Of a stretch of 64,000 nt of DNA, positions 1 through 8,467 are shown one piece after another. Numbering within the stretch: position 1 is the stretch's first letter; every line of letters begins with the position of its first letter. The notes under the pieces are model-generated. The model had not been told where the DNA came from and did not search any database. It saw nothing but the letters and a program-made list of their open reading frames with translations. Where the stretch lies: the NCBI GenBank assembly GCA_902557575.1, contig CACEAR010000001.1:62001-126000 (forward strand), given 5' to 3'. The stretch is from an uncultured SAR86 cluster bacterium (GTDB lineage: Bacteria; Pseudomonadota; Gammaproteobacteria; Magnimaribacterales; D2472). A program made the translations under genes and the position numbers.

Positions 1-1
1 C

Positions 2-367
2 TTAGAAGATTTTATTAAAACCTTAAGTCCAGAAGAAATTAATGAAAGAGCTGAGTTTGCATATGAAGCTTGTGTGATTTCAAGAGAAAGACTTATTAAT
101 ACCAAATCTCAACAGCGATTCTTAGGAATGTCAGAGGAGGAAGCTAGAGAGTTTCAATTAAATACTGGAAGTTTTGAAATGTTCAGGAACTTCCTTTTCT
201 CAAGAGTGATACCAAATCTATCAAGGATTGGTCTGCTCACTGATGAAGTTAGGCCGAAATTTGAAGCTCTTGGTCTTTTAGAGTATGAAAATGCCCCTGA
301 TGACTTTGAGTGTGATTGGGCAGAGATGAGAAAGCCACTTGAAGCATTTGAAAAAATTCCTGTTTGA
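2..367 (+). CDS. Unrecognised protein, C-terminal part (runs off left edge)
   Basis: The reading frame is open from the first bases of the window and ends at a TGA at 365-367, so only the last 121 residues are visible. A GTG at 74 could be called as a start, but the frame upstream of it is equally protein-like (acidic, helical), so I treat this as the tail of a longer gene. The fragment is rich in Glu, Arg, Phe and Leu, looks mostly helical, and has no signal peptide or membrane segment. I do not recognise the family; a ferritin-like helical fold is possible but unsupported by any visible metal-binding motif. It lies 15 bases upstream of the next gene on the same strand. Confidence 0.6.
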   Translation, partial: LEDFIKTLSPEEINERAEFAYEACVISRERLINTKSQQRFLGMSEEEAREFQLNTGSFEMFRNFLFSRVIPNLSRIGLLTDEVRPKFEALGLLEYENAPDDFECDWAEMRKPLEAFEKIPV

Positions 368-382
368 TCCTATATAAAGAAT

Positions 383-1177
383 ATGTCTAAACATTCAGCT
401 TTAAACAACTTTGGTAGGTCTGGGAATCCGGCCTTCCGAAATCACTTTGATAATAGTCAAACTGCTTCTAATACCTCAGTTAGAAATCCTTCTTATCAAA
501 ATCATTTTGAGGCAAATCAAAGTCTTTCAGAAGGAACAATGTCTCTTGATGGGACGGTAAATAAAACAGGAATTCTATTGGCTTTATGTGTAGCTGGTGC
601 ATTTTTTGGTTGGAATGCTCCAGGATTGGCTCTTCCTGCAGTAATTATTGGTTTTGTAATAGCTTTATTTACAATCTTCAGGCCTAAAAACTCACCATAT
701 ACTGCCCCAGCTTATGCTGCAATTGAGGGCGTTGCTTTAGGAGCAATTACAATGGTTTTCGAGGCACAATACCCTGGTATTGGTATCCAAGCAATTGGTC
801 TGACTTTTGGCATCTTAGCTTCACTTCTATTTTGTTATAAAAGTGGGATTATAAAACCAACTGAAAACTTTCGTCTTATGATTTTCTCAGCGACTATGGG
901 TATAGCTTTACTATATTTAATAAGTATTATTATGTCGTTTTTTGGAAATAGTATTGGGTTTATTCATTCAAATGGATTGATGGGTATCGGTTTTTCCCTT
1001 TTTGTTGTTGGTATTGCTTCACTTAATCTAGTTTTAGATTTTGATTTTATTGAAGAAGGTTCTGAAGTTGGTCTCCCAAAATATATGGAATGGTATGGAG
1101 CATTCTCACTGATGGTAACTTTAGTCTGGCTTTATCTGGAAATCCTAAGACTTTTGGCAAAGATTAGATCGAGATAG
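383..1177 (+). CDS. Bax inhibitor-1/YccA-like membrane protein (COG4760 type)
   Basis: 264 residues. The first 55 or so are polar and contain two similar motifs, NPAFRNHF at 15-22 and NPSYQNHF at 35-42. The rest is about seven hydrophobic segments between residues 62 and 258, with the pattern of the Bax1-I superfamily, in particular the bacterial COG4760 branch whose N-terminal tail carries Asn-Pro repeats. The protein is expected in the inner membrane. Family members are often linked to ion leak or stress tolerance, but no specific role can be read here. The ATG at 383 has only a weak ribosome binding site (AAAGAA). Family assignment is fairly secure; function is not. Confidence 0.8.
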   Translation: MSKHSALNNFGRSGNPAFRNHFDNSQTASNTSVRNPSYQNHFEANQSLSEGTMSLDGTVNKTGILLALCVAGAFFGWNAPGLALPAVIIGFVIALFTIFRPKNSPYTAPAYAAIEGVALGAITMVFEAQYPGIGIQAIGLTFGILASLLFCYKSGIIKPTENFRLMIFSATMGIALLYLISIIMSFFGNSIGFIHSNGLMGIGFSLFVVGIASLNLVLDFDFIEEGSEVGLPKYMEWYGAFSLMVTLVWLYLEILRLLAKIRSR

Positions 1178-1180
1178 ATC

Positions 1181-1303
1181 TTGGAAAATTTATTTTTTTT
1201 AATCCTTGCTGCTTTTTCTCTCTTCGTTTTTTTTAAACTTGGAAAAGTAAAAGCGTCAAAAAAACAAACTGACAGGGAAGATCGTATAAAGAGGTTTAAA
1301 TAA
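1181..1303 (+). CDS. Possible 40-residue single-pass membrane protein
   Basis: A short frame starts with TTG at 1181, three bases after the previous stop, and ends with TAA at 1301-1303. It encodes about 20 hydrophobic residues (rich in Phe and Leu, roughly residues 4-21) followed by a basic and polar tail ending in IKRFK. The shape resembles the membrane-anchor N-terminus of Tim44-like proteins, but no such domain follows. The start is weak (TTG, only GAGATA upstream), so expression is uncertain. It fills most of a gap that would otherwise be 140 bases, which is unusual spacing for this genome. Confidence 0.4.
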   Translation: MENLFFLILAAFSLFVFFKLGKVKASKKQTDREDRIKRFK

Positions 1304-1317
1304 CCTAGGAATTAATT

Positions 1318-3519
1318 ATGTTAAAAAACTTATCTCTACAAACTTTATTTTCCATTTCTCTTTTATTTTTAAATTCACAATTAACTGCAAATGATGCACC
1401 AATTATTTTGCCAGGAGCTCCCGGTGAAGAATCTAAAAATTTGGATGCCGAGGATGCAACAAATATTGCTAATACTTCCTATATTGAAGCTGACGTCAAG
1501 TTTCTTCAAGGAATGATAGTACACCACGAGCAGGCAATTCTTATGTCTAGCATGGTTGGCAAAAGAACAAATAATCCCACTATTGTTGATTTGGCAGATC
1601 GGATCGATGCATCTCAAGAGGATGAAATTAGCTTTATGAAAGGTTGGCTCAAAGATAGAGGTGAAAATGTTCCTGAAGAAAATGAGCATTCTATGATGAG
1701 CCATCACGATATGGAAGATCATGACATGAGCATGCATCTAGATATGGTAGGTATGGCTAGTCCAAAACAATTAAAAGAATTAGAAAACTCTAAAAGTACT
1801 GACTTTGACAGACTCTTCCTTCAGTTAATGATTGCTCACCATGATGGAGCTCTTGAAATGGTGAAAGACTTAAAGAAGTTTTCAGGTGCTGCATATGATC
1901 CTATTTTGAATGAGTTTGTGTCTGACCTTGTTAATGATCAGGGAGTCGAAATTGAGAGAATGAACACTATTGCTGTTGGTTTATCCGATGATCCAAGATC
2001 TGGACTTGCTCATGGTCTTTATACTGCAGACGAAGCAATTTTAAATTTAGAGTTGATAGCTTCATTAAGAAAACCAACAGGTTTCTATGACCCAAGCAAT
2101 CCTGAGGGTAAAGGCTCAGAAGATCTTACTGAAGATAATGAAGGTAAAACGACTGAGGAAATTTCGAGATCTCTTAGATCACCGATGCTAAGTTTTTCAA
2201 ATACTGATATGGCATTTAGAGATGACTTACTAGTTGCAGGAAGTTATCACGGCTTCAATATGTATAAGATTGACTCTGATGGAATCCCCAATCTTATATC
2301 ATCAGTTGTTTGTCCAGGTGGTCAAGGTGATGTATCAATTGTTGGTAACATACTTATTATGTCTGTTGAAGAGAACAGAAGTAGAATAGATTGTGGACTT
2401 GAGGGTGTTAGCAGAGACGCAAGCCCTGAGAGGTTTAGAGGAATCAGAATATTTGACATATCAGATTTAGAAAGACCAAAACAAGTCGGCGCTGTTCAAA
2501 CCTGCAGAGGTTCTCATACTCACTCTGTTGTCGATGGACCAACAGCGGATGGAAAAATAATTGTCTATAACTCCGGAACTGGAGGAGTCAGAGATGATGA
2601 AGAGATGGAAGAGTGTGTAGGAAATATTGCTGGTGATCAAAGAACAGCATTATTTAGAATTGATGTAATAGAGATACCAATTTCAGATCCGTCAAAGTCT
2701 AGAATTGTATCAAGCCCAGCTGTATTCGCTGATCCTGAAACTGGTTCATTAGCTGGTCTATGGAGAGGTGGTGATCACGGAGATGATACTCAGGATACTC
2801 GAAGAACAGATCAGTGTCATGATATTACAGTCTTCCCATCAGCTAAGATAGCTGCAGGTGCTTGTTCTGGAAATGGGATACTTTTTGATATTTCTGATCC
2901 ATATAACCCAAAAAGATTAGATGTTGTCACTGATATTGGGTTTGCATATTGGCATTCCGCTACTTTTAATAATGATGGAACTAAAGTTATCTTCACTGAT
3001 GAATGGGGTGGTGGTGGAAGAGCTAGATGTAGAGCATGGGATCCACTAGATTGGGGAGCAGATGCCATTTACGATATTGTTGATAATAAATTAGAGTTTA
3101 GAAGCCATTACAAAATGCCAGCTCCACAGATGGAAACAGAAAACTGTGTTGCTCATAATGGCTCAATAATACCGATTCCTAACCGCGATATTTTCGTTCA
3201 AGCTTGGTATCAAGGCGGCCTTTCAGTAATGGATTTTACAGATTCTTCAAATCCAATTGAGATAGCGTATTTCGATAGAGGCCCAATTCTGAAAGATCTT
3301 TTAATCTCTGGGGGCTATTGGTCGACATATTATTATGAAGGTTATATATACGGTACAGAAATTAAAAGAGGTTTAGATGTCTTTAAACTTTTACCAAGTG
3401 AATATCTTAGCAAAGAAGAAATAGCTGCTGCAAAAAATGCTTATCCAGCTCAAGGTCCCAGAGTATTCAATCCACAGCAACAAGTCCCTTTAGTTTGGCC
3501 AAGTGCTGGATCTGAATAG
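1318..3519 (+). CDS. Secreted DUF305 domain fused to LVIVD-type beta-propeller protein
   Basis: 733 residues with a signal peptide (about 1-24). Residues 55-222 match the DUF305 helical family: two halves each carry a His-His pair (HH at 69-70 and 174-175). Between the halves, residues 124-143 are packed with His, Met and Asp, as in copper- or other metal-binding segments. Residues 280-720 show repeated GIRIFDISD-like and LSVMDFTDSSNP-like strands, typical of LVIVD-repeat propellers. It is presumably periplasmic or surface exposed. Metal handling is inference from the His/Met content; no catalytic role is known to me. A DoxX gene follows 15 bases downstream and is probably co-transcribed. Confidence 0.8.
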   Translation: MLKNLSLQTLFSISLLFLNSQLTANDAPIILPGAPGEESKNLDAEDATNIANTSYIEADVKFLQGMIVHHEQAILMSSMVGKRTNNPTIVDLADRIDASQEDEISFMKGWLKDRGENVPEENEHSMMSHHDMEDHDMSMHLDMVGMASPKQLKELENSKSTDFDRLFLQLMIAHHDGALEMVKDLKKFSGAAYDPILNEFVSDLVNDQGVEIERMNTIAVGLSDDPRSGLAHGLYTADEAILNLELIASLRKPTGFYDPSNPEGKGSEDLTEDNEGKTTEEISRSLRSPMLSFSNTDMAFRDDLLVAGSYHGFNMYKIDSDGIPNLISSVVCPGGQGDVSIVGNILIMSVEENRSRIDCGLEGVSRDASPERFRGIRIFDISDLERPKQVGAVQTCRGSHTHSVVDGPTADGKIIVYNSGTGGVRDDEEMEECVGNIAGDQRTALFRIDVIEIPISDPSKSRIVSSPAVFADPETGSLAGLWRGGDHGDDTQDTRRTDQCHDITVFPSAKIAAGACSGNGILFDISDPYNPKRLDVVTDIGFAYWHSATFNNDGTKVIFTDEWGGGGRARCRAWDPLDWGADAIYDIVDNKLEFRSHYKMPAPQMETENCVAHNGSIIPIPNRDIFVQAWYQGGLSVMDFTDSSNPIEIAYFDRGPILKDLLISGGYWSTYYYEGYIYGTEIKRGLDVFKLLPSEYLSKEEIAAAKNAYPAQGPRVFNPQQQVPLVWPSAGSE

Positions 3520-3534
3520 TTTTAGTCAGTAGAT

Positions 3535-3900
3535 ATGTCTATAAATCTTTTCTCCATTGGAAGAGTATTGATTGGCATATATTTTCTGCTGCCAGGAATT
3601 GCAAAGGTATTCCTTTTTTCAGCAAACTTAGAAGTTGTTATTGCAAAAGAAGTGCCCTTCCCAATCTTTTCTTTGTCTATTGTGGCAGTTGCTCAAATCT
3701 TATTAGGATCATTTATCATATTGGGGAAGCATCTTAAAATAAGCTCTATTGGTTTAGCAATAACTACTTTGCTTATAAACTTTTATATTCATGATTTCTG
3801 GAATTTAAGTGGTGATCCCAATCAAGCTCACGAAACACAAAATTTTGTTAAAAATTTAGGAATACTTGCTGGTTTACTTATCTTATCTAAAGAAGAATGA
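3535..3900 (+). CDS. DoxX-family membrane protein
   Basis: 121 residues with four hydrophobic segments. The N-terminus (GRVLIGIYFLLPGIAKV) has the characteristic Arg...Gly...G-K pattern of DoxX/SURF4-like proteins. Substrate and role are unknown; DoxX proteins are small inner-membrane proteins often found with redox enzymes. The stop overlaps the start of the pantothenate kinase gene in an ATGA arrangement, so translation of the two is likely coupled. A second, divergent DoxX protein is encoded at 11351-11767. Confidence 0.75.
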   Translation: MSINLFSIGRVLIGIYFLLPGIAKVFLFSANLEVVIAKEVPFPIFSLSIVAVAQILLGSFIILGKHLKISSIGLAITTLLINFYIHDFWNLSGDPNQAHETQNFVKNLGILAGLLILSKEE

Positions 3901-4712
3901 TTGCGGTCTTTGATTTTGGTATTTCAAATACTGATATTGCAATATCTGATAATGGGAATATTGATTTTTTTAATTTTAAAACTCGATTGCCTATTGAAGA
4001 GAATGATCTCTTAGAGCTTCTTGATAAAATCAAAATTTCATCAAAAGATATTAGTTGTATTGGAATAAGTGGTGGTAAAACTAAAGATTTCCCAAATGAA
4101 ATAGATGAAATCAGAATAATTCAGGTACCTGAGGTTGAGGCAATTGGAAGAGGAGCTAAAAAAAATTTTGAAATAGAAGATTCTTTTCTTGCCATGAGTT
4201 TAGGTACAGGAACTGGATGTATTTTCGGTGACAAAGACAATAACTATCAATACATTGGAGGCATCCCGGTTGGAGGAGGAACACTTATTGGTCTTTCAAA
4301 ATTACTTTTAAATGAGACAAATATTGAAAGTATTTCCAAACTAGCAAATGCTGGAGACCGCTCTGTAGTAGATTTTTTAATAAAAGATGTTGTATCTGGG
4401 ATAAATATTTTAAAACCTAATCTAAGCGCCTCAAATTTTGCAAAAGTTTCAGAGGGTATTCACAGAAAAGAAGATATTTCAAAAGCTCTGACTAATATGA
4501 TCGGAGAAATTATTGGTACAGTAGCTTTTTCGAATGCCCTTATATTTCAAAAAGAAGAGATTTATTTTATCGGTAGGACATTTTTAGAGCCTAATGTAAA
4601 AAGTGCAATTGATGAAAGATTGGCAATTGCAGGTATAAGCGGTATATACTCGTCTTCCCTTGGATTTGAGAATTGTTTAGGAATCTTAGATTTTATTAAA
4701 GAAAACTATTAA
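3897..4712 (+). CDS. coaW: Type II pantothenate kinase (CoaW/fumble family)
   Basis: 271 residues of the ASKHA-fold type II PanK family, which phosphorylates pantothenate in the first committed step of coenzyme A synthesis. Visible signatures are a phosphate-loop region near the N-terminus (VFDFGISNTDIAI, somewhat degenerate), a Glu-containing VPEVEAIGRGA segment near 80, SLGTGTG at 101-107, GGIPVGGGTLIGLSKLL at 121-137 and an NAGDR motif. These align by eye with Staphylococcus CoaW. The type II enzyme is uncommon in Gammaproteobacteria, which normally use CoaA or CoaX. It overlaps the DoxX gene by four bases and sits nine bases before the hydroxylase gene. Confidence 0.8.
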   Translation: MIAVFDFGISNTDIAISDNGNIDFFNFKTRLPIEENDLLELLDKIKISSKDISCIGISGGKTKDFPNEIDEIRIIQVPEVEAIGRGAKKNFEIEDSFLAMSLGTGTGCIFGDKDNNYQYIGGIPVGGGTLIGLSKLLLNETNIESISKLANAGDRSVVDFLIKDVVSGINILKPNLSASNFAKVSEGIHRKEDISKALTNMIGEIIGTVAFSNALIFQKEEIYFIGRTFLEPNVKSAIDERLAIAGISGIYSSSLGFENCLGILDFIKENY

Positions 4713-4721
4713 AATTATTTT

Positions 4722-5972
4722 ATGGATAAGTCAGTATTAATTTTTTATGCAATACCAGTTTTTTTTCTATTAATAATAATAGAATTCATCTACGGTCTAA
4801 TCATTAAAAAGAATACATATAGAATTAATGATACTTTTGTAAGTATCTCTATTGGCTTAATTAGCAGATTCCCCGTTATATTGAATTTAGGCTTTAATGC
4901 TTTCCTTTTTACTTTAGCGGCTACAACTTTTAATCTTAAACTACTTCCATTAGATAGCTGGGTAACTTGGGTTATAGCTTTCTTAATGTATGACCTAACC
5001 TACTATATCCAACATAGACTGCACCACGAAATAAAAATCTTGTGGGCTACACATGTTGTTCATCATCATGGTGAAGAATATAACCTAGCCACTGCTTTGA
5101 GGCAGACAAGTACAGGCTTCCTATGGAAATGGATGTTTTATGTACCTATGATGGTGGTTGGGATACCTGCGGAAGTATTTGCAACAGTCGGTGGAATTAA
5201 TCTTCTATATCAATACTGGGTTCATACTGAACATATTCCTAAACTAGGCTGGATGGAAAAAATTTTCATTACCCCGTCAAATCATAGAGTTCATCATGCA
5301 AAAAATCCTGAATATATTGATGCAAACTATGGAGGCGTCTTTATTATTTGGGATAGAATCTTTGGAACTTATATCGAGGAAAAAGATGATATTAAGCCTG
5401 TATATGGAACTGTTAAAGCATTAAATAGCTGGAATCCAGTCTGGGCAAATTTTCAAGTTTTCTACAATATGTTCTTGGATTCTATGAGAACTAAAAAACT
5501 CTCTGATAAATTCAAAGTTTGGTATGCCCCAACTTATTGGCGTCCAAGTGATGTAGAAGAAAAGTATCCAAGCAAGCCAGTTGATCTAAAGAATAAATAT
5601 AATCCTTTTATGTCAACTTCAACCAAAGTCTTCGCTGCAATACAGATGCTAGCGATGATTTTGATTTCTAATTCATTATTTCTAAATATAAGCAGTTTTT
5701 CATATGAGCAGGTAGCAATATTTGGTGCCATTTTAGTTGTCATTCCAACAATAACTGCATTATTGATGCAAAATAGCCCTTTTGCTCTCCTTAGTGTGGG
5801 TACCTTAAATTTAGCTATTTTGATCATTTGTTTTTCTGGTCTAGTCCCTCTTCCAGCTCTTGCTACGCAATTTACATTATTCACTAGTTTGATAAATATA
5901 TTATTCTTTGTTTATCAAATAACTTTTGCTGGAAAATATGAAGAATTCAAACTTAGCAATATCAGATCGTAG
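4722..5972 (+). CDS. Fatty acid hydroxylase / sterol desaturase superfamily membrane enzyme
   Basis: 416 residues. The N-terminal 270 residues form the di-iron membrane oxygenase domain with His boxes HRLHH at 98-102, HVVHH at 111-115 and HRVHH at 188-192, plus an additional HTEH near 168. The last 130 residues add three or four more hydrophobic segments, an extension seen in some bacterial members. It should hydroxylate or desaturate a lipid in the inner membrane; the substrate cannot be read. The end overlaps the start of the following GcvT-like gene by 35 bases. Confidence 0.85.
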   Translation: MDKSVLIFYAIPVFFLLIIIEFIYGLIIKKNTYRINDTFVSISIGLISRFPVILNLGFNAFLFTLAATTFNLKLLPLDSWVTWVIAFLMYDLTYYIQHRLHHEIKILWATHVVHHHGEEYNLATALRQTSTGFLWKWMFYVPMMVVGIPAEVFATVGGINLLYQYWVHTEHIPKLGWMEKIFITPSNHRVHHAKNPEYIDANYGGVFIIWDRIFGTYIEEKDDIKPVYGTVKALNSWNPVWANFQVFYNMFLDSMRTKKLSDKFKVWYAPTYWRPSDVEEKYPSKPVDLKNKYNPFMSTSTKVFAAIQMLAMILISNSLFLNISSFSYEQVAIFGAILVVIPTITALLMQNSPFALLSVGTLNLAILIICFSGLVPLPALATQFTLFTSLINILFFVYQITFAGKYEEFKLSNIRS

Positions 5973-7059
5973 ATTTCTCAGGTCTCCTTTTTTTAACTGC
6001 TATCATCATGAAGACGTTCTTTATGGAGTCTATAACAATAGGTTATACCCTCTTAGCTGCGGATATGATGACCAAGATCATTACAGGCATCTTCGAAAAT
6101 ACTGTTGCTTGTATGATGTGCCTGAAACTCCTTTAAGAATAACCGGCAAAGATAGGAAAAAGTTCTTAGAAAGAATATTTACTAGAAATATAGATAAGAT
6201 AAAAACTGGCAGGGCCGTTTATGCATTTGCCTGTAATCATGATGGTGGGATATTAATGGATGGAGTTTTAATGCATCCAAGCGAAAATGAATTTATTTAT
6301 GTTCAAGCAAATGGCGATTTCATTAATTGGGCAACTGCGAACATAGGTAATCTTGATGTAAAAATAGAGGACTTTAATTCTTGGGTTCTTCAAATACAAG
6401 GGCCAACTTCACTAGATGTTCTCTCAAAAATTACTGACATCAATCTAGAAGAATTTACATATTATTCATGCTCTAAAGTAAAAATCCTTAATAAAGATTT
6501 TTATGTTTCGCGATCTGGTTGGACTGGAGAAAAAGGTTTTGAACTATATTCCGATGGTGATAATTTTTCAGGAGAAGAGCTGTGGAATTATCTTCTTGAA
6601 GCTGGAAAAGATGACAAGCTCATTGCTTCAGATATTGCATCAATGCATATAAGAAGGATTGAGGCTGGAATACTAGATTATGGTACAGATTTCGATCAAA
6701 GGCTTGACCCTTTTGATCTTGGTTTACAGAAATTTATAGATTTTGATAAAAAGAATTTTATTGGCAAAGAAGCGTTAGTAAAAAAAGAGAAAAGTCCTAT
6801 AAAAATTAGGGGTATAAAGTGTCCTTCCGTAAAGCCGGTTGTTGATGATGAATTACAGTCACTTGATGGAAAAATTATTGGATCCGTTACAGCCGGAGCG
6901 TGGTCTCCTTTTCTTGAAGCCGGTATTGCCATAGTGCAATTAAATTGTGGTTTGGAGAATGTTAGTGAAGCCAAATTAAAAAATAGCGGAGGCATTCATG
7001 ATGTTATGATATGCGACTTACCATTCCATGATAAAGAAAAAAATATACCAACAGGTTAG
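5938..7059 (+). CDS. GcvT/DmdA-like tetrahydrofolate-dependent methyltransferase
   Basis: 373 residues from the ATG at 5938. A TTG at 5926 is also possible, but the ATG has a GGA-type binding site and a more normal start. The fold is the glycine-cleavage T-protein family: folate-binding N-terminal half, a QIQGPTSLDVL segment, a SGWTGEKGFELY signature, and a C-terminal barrel domain with IGSVTAGAWSP. The N-terminus (RRFLRSPF, then VYNNRL and HLRKYCCLYDV) resembles DmdA, the DMSP demethylase, more than true GcvT, and no GcvH or GcvP is nearby. LigM-type O-demethylases belong to the same superfamily. It is followed two bases later by an MTHFR gene, so a demethylase that loads methyl groups onto THF is likely. 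The donor is unknown. Confidence 0.75.
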   Translation: MKNSNLAISDRRFLRSPFFNCYHHEDVLYGVYNNRLYPLSCGYDDQDHYRHLRKYCCLYDVPETPLRITGKDRKKFLERIFTRNIDKIKTGRAVYAFACNHDGGILMDGVLMHPSENEFIYVQANGDFINWATANIGNLDVKIEDFNSWVLQIQGPTSLDVLSKITDINLEEFTYYSCSKVKILNKDFYVSRSGWTGEKGFELYSDGDNFSGEELWNYLLEAGKDDKLIASDIASMHIRRIEAGILDYGTDFDQRLDPFDLGLQKFIDFDKKNFIGKEALVKKEKSPIKIRGIKCPSVKPVVDDELQSLDGKIIGSVTAGAWSPFLEAGIAIVQLNCGLENVSEAKLKNSGGIHDVMICDLPFHDKEKNIPTG

Positions 7060-7061
7060 AA

Positions 7062-7922
7062 ATGTTTGATGATAAAGAATTAATTTTTACTGCGGAAACA
7101 ACACCAGATCTTTCTATGGATTTAGAAAGCAGTGTCAATAAAATTGCACCCTTAGTTGGTTTAGCGGATGCTGTAAATGTCACTGATTCACCAAATTGTA
7201 AAACTAAGTTATCCAGTATTCTTGTTGCAGCAGAAATTAAGAAAAAAGGACTAGATGTTATTCTGCAATTAACAGGTAGAGATAGAAATAGGATTGCCAT
7301 AGAATCTGAAATAATTGGTGCTGCTTCAATAGATATAAATAAGGTTCTTTGTTTGACTGGTGACCAACCTGGTGAAAATGGTCCTAAAGCTGTAAATGAA
7401 TTTAATGGTGCTTCCCTTATTGAGTTAATTGATACACTCAATTCAGGAAAAATAACAGATGGAACACAGATTGCTTCTCCAAAAGAAATCTATGCAGGAG
7501 CCGCAGATGATTTGTATACCCATCAATCCAAGCCAGAGGCAATCGGTTCCTTGATGTCCAAGATAAATTCAGGTGCAAAGTTTGTACAAACTCAATATTG
7601 CTTTGATATAGATATTATAAAGTTCTATTCAGATTTACTTTTAAATAATGGGAAAGATGATTCTTGGAAAGTATTAGTCGGCATGGGTCCATTAAAGTCT
7701 GCAAAACAGGCAGATTGGATGAGAAAAAATCTTTGGGGTATAAATATTTCTGATGAAATTGTAGAACGATTAGATAAAAGTGAGGATCCAATTTCAGAAG
7801 GTGAAAAGATATGCGTTGAGCTCATTCATCAAATCAAAGATCTTCCAGGTATTGATGGAGTTCATCTCATGGGTCCTAATTGCGAAAGTCAGTCTGCAAA
7901 TATAATCAAAGCTTTAACTTAA
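7062..7922 (+). CDS. Short methylenetetrahydrofolate reductase-like protein (MetF family)
   Basis: 286 residues of the MTHFR TIM-barrel family. The catalytic-Glu region near the N-terminus (FTAETTPDL), the NVTDSP strand, a CLTGDQP loop and the GAKFVQTQYCFD segment are all visible. MTHFR interconverts 5,10-methylene-THF and 5-methyl-THF. Placed two bases after a GcvT/DmdA-like gene, it may run in the oxidative direction to recycle methyl-THF made by demethylation, as metF does next to ligM in Sphingobium. Whether it also serves methionine synthesis cannot be decided here. tRNA-Ala follows 54 bases downstream. Confidence 0.85.
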   Translation: MFDDKELIFTAETTPDLSMDLESSVNKIAPLVGLADAVNVTDSPNCKTKLSSILVAAEIKKKGLDVILQLTGRDRNRIAIESEIIGAASIDINKVLCLTGDQPGENGPKAVNEFNGASLIELIDTLNSGKITDGTQIASPKEIYAGAADDLYTHQSKPEAIGSLMSKINSGAKFVQTQYCFDIDIIKFYSDLLLNNGKDDSWKVLVGMGPLKSAKQADWMRKNLWGINISDEIVERLDKSEDPISEGEKICVELIHQIKDLPGIDGVHLMGPNCESQSANIIKALT

Positions 7923-7976
7923 ATCTCTTTTTCTTTTTTTATTCGCTTAATATATATACAATATGCAAACTAATGT

Positions 7977-8052
7977 GGGGCTATAGCTCAGCTGGGAGAG
8001 CACCTGCTTTGCAAGCAGGGGGTCCGCGGTTCGATCCCGCGTAGCTCCACCA
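7977..8052 (+). tRNA. tRNA-Ala(UGC)
   Basis: A complete 76-base cloverleaf: acceptor GGGGCTA paired with TAGCTCC, D arm GCTC...GAGC, anticodon stem CCTGC/GCAGG with loop TTTGCAA (anticodon TGC), T arm with GTTCGATCC, and an encoded CCA end. A TACAAT box at 7957-7962 is a plausible -10 element. In many Gammaproteobacteria this tRNA lies in the rRNA spacer; here it stands alone between protein genes. Its 3' end is four bases from the end of the convergent PsiE-like gene. Confidence 0.97.
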
Positions 8053-8056
8053 ATTC

Positions 8057-8467
8057 TTAAGAGTCTTCTTCTTCTCTAATTTTTAGTTTTGACAAGCTGT
8101 TTTTATCTTTAAGGCTCATGATATAAGCAGCAACTGACAACAATAAAATACCCGATGCCTCATAAATAATATTTATAGCATCAAGTCCTTTACTCTGAAG
8201 AATTATCATTCTTGTTAATGCAGTAATAGCAATAATTATAGGAAGTGTAACTGGGATTCTATTGTCCCTATAAAACACTCCGACCATACCGAGAACTTCA
8301 GCATAAATAAATAACAAAAATAAATCACTTAAATTAACAGTCATCACATCAAATATACGCACCAGTTCAATTATGGTTGCTCCAATAGTAGCTAATGCGA
8401 TGACAAGCAAAATTACTTGTTCAGCAATCCAAATAGATGATTGAATTGGGTTAGTCTTTCTACTCAT
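8057..8467 (-). CDS. PsiE-family membrane protein
   Basis: 136 residues from the ATG at 8467, which has a good AGAGAGG binding site; a start 33 bases upstream would lie well inside the previous gene. Four hydrophobic segments and the central AEVLGMVGVFYRDNRIPVTLPI motif match the phosphate-starvation-inducible PsiE family. In E. coli psiE responds to phosphate and cAMP-CRP, but its biochemical role is unknown and no Pho box is visible here. The start overlaps the DUF2061 gene by eight bases, so the two form one translationally coupled unit. Confidence 0.75.
   Translation of the reverse strand: MSRKTNPIQSSIWIAEQVILLVIALATIGATIIELVRIFDVMTVNLSDLFLLFIYAEVLGMVGVFYRDNRIPVTLPIIIAITALTRMIILQSKGLDAINIIYEASGILLLSVAAYIMSLKDKNSLSKLKIREEEDS

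Noticed and set aside
74-367. GTG at 74 as a true gene start
   Set aside because: The frame is open to the window edge and upstream codons look equally coding, so the gene probably begins outside the window.
2817-3068. Minus-strand ORF inside the DUF305-propeller gene
   Set aside because: It is a shadow of the real gene with no family resemblance; the same applies to the many other ORFs nested inside real genes.
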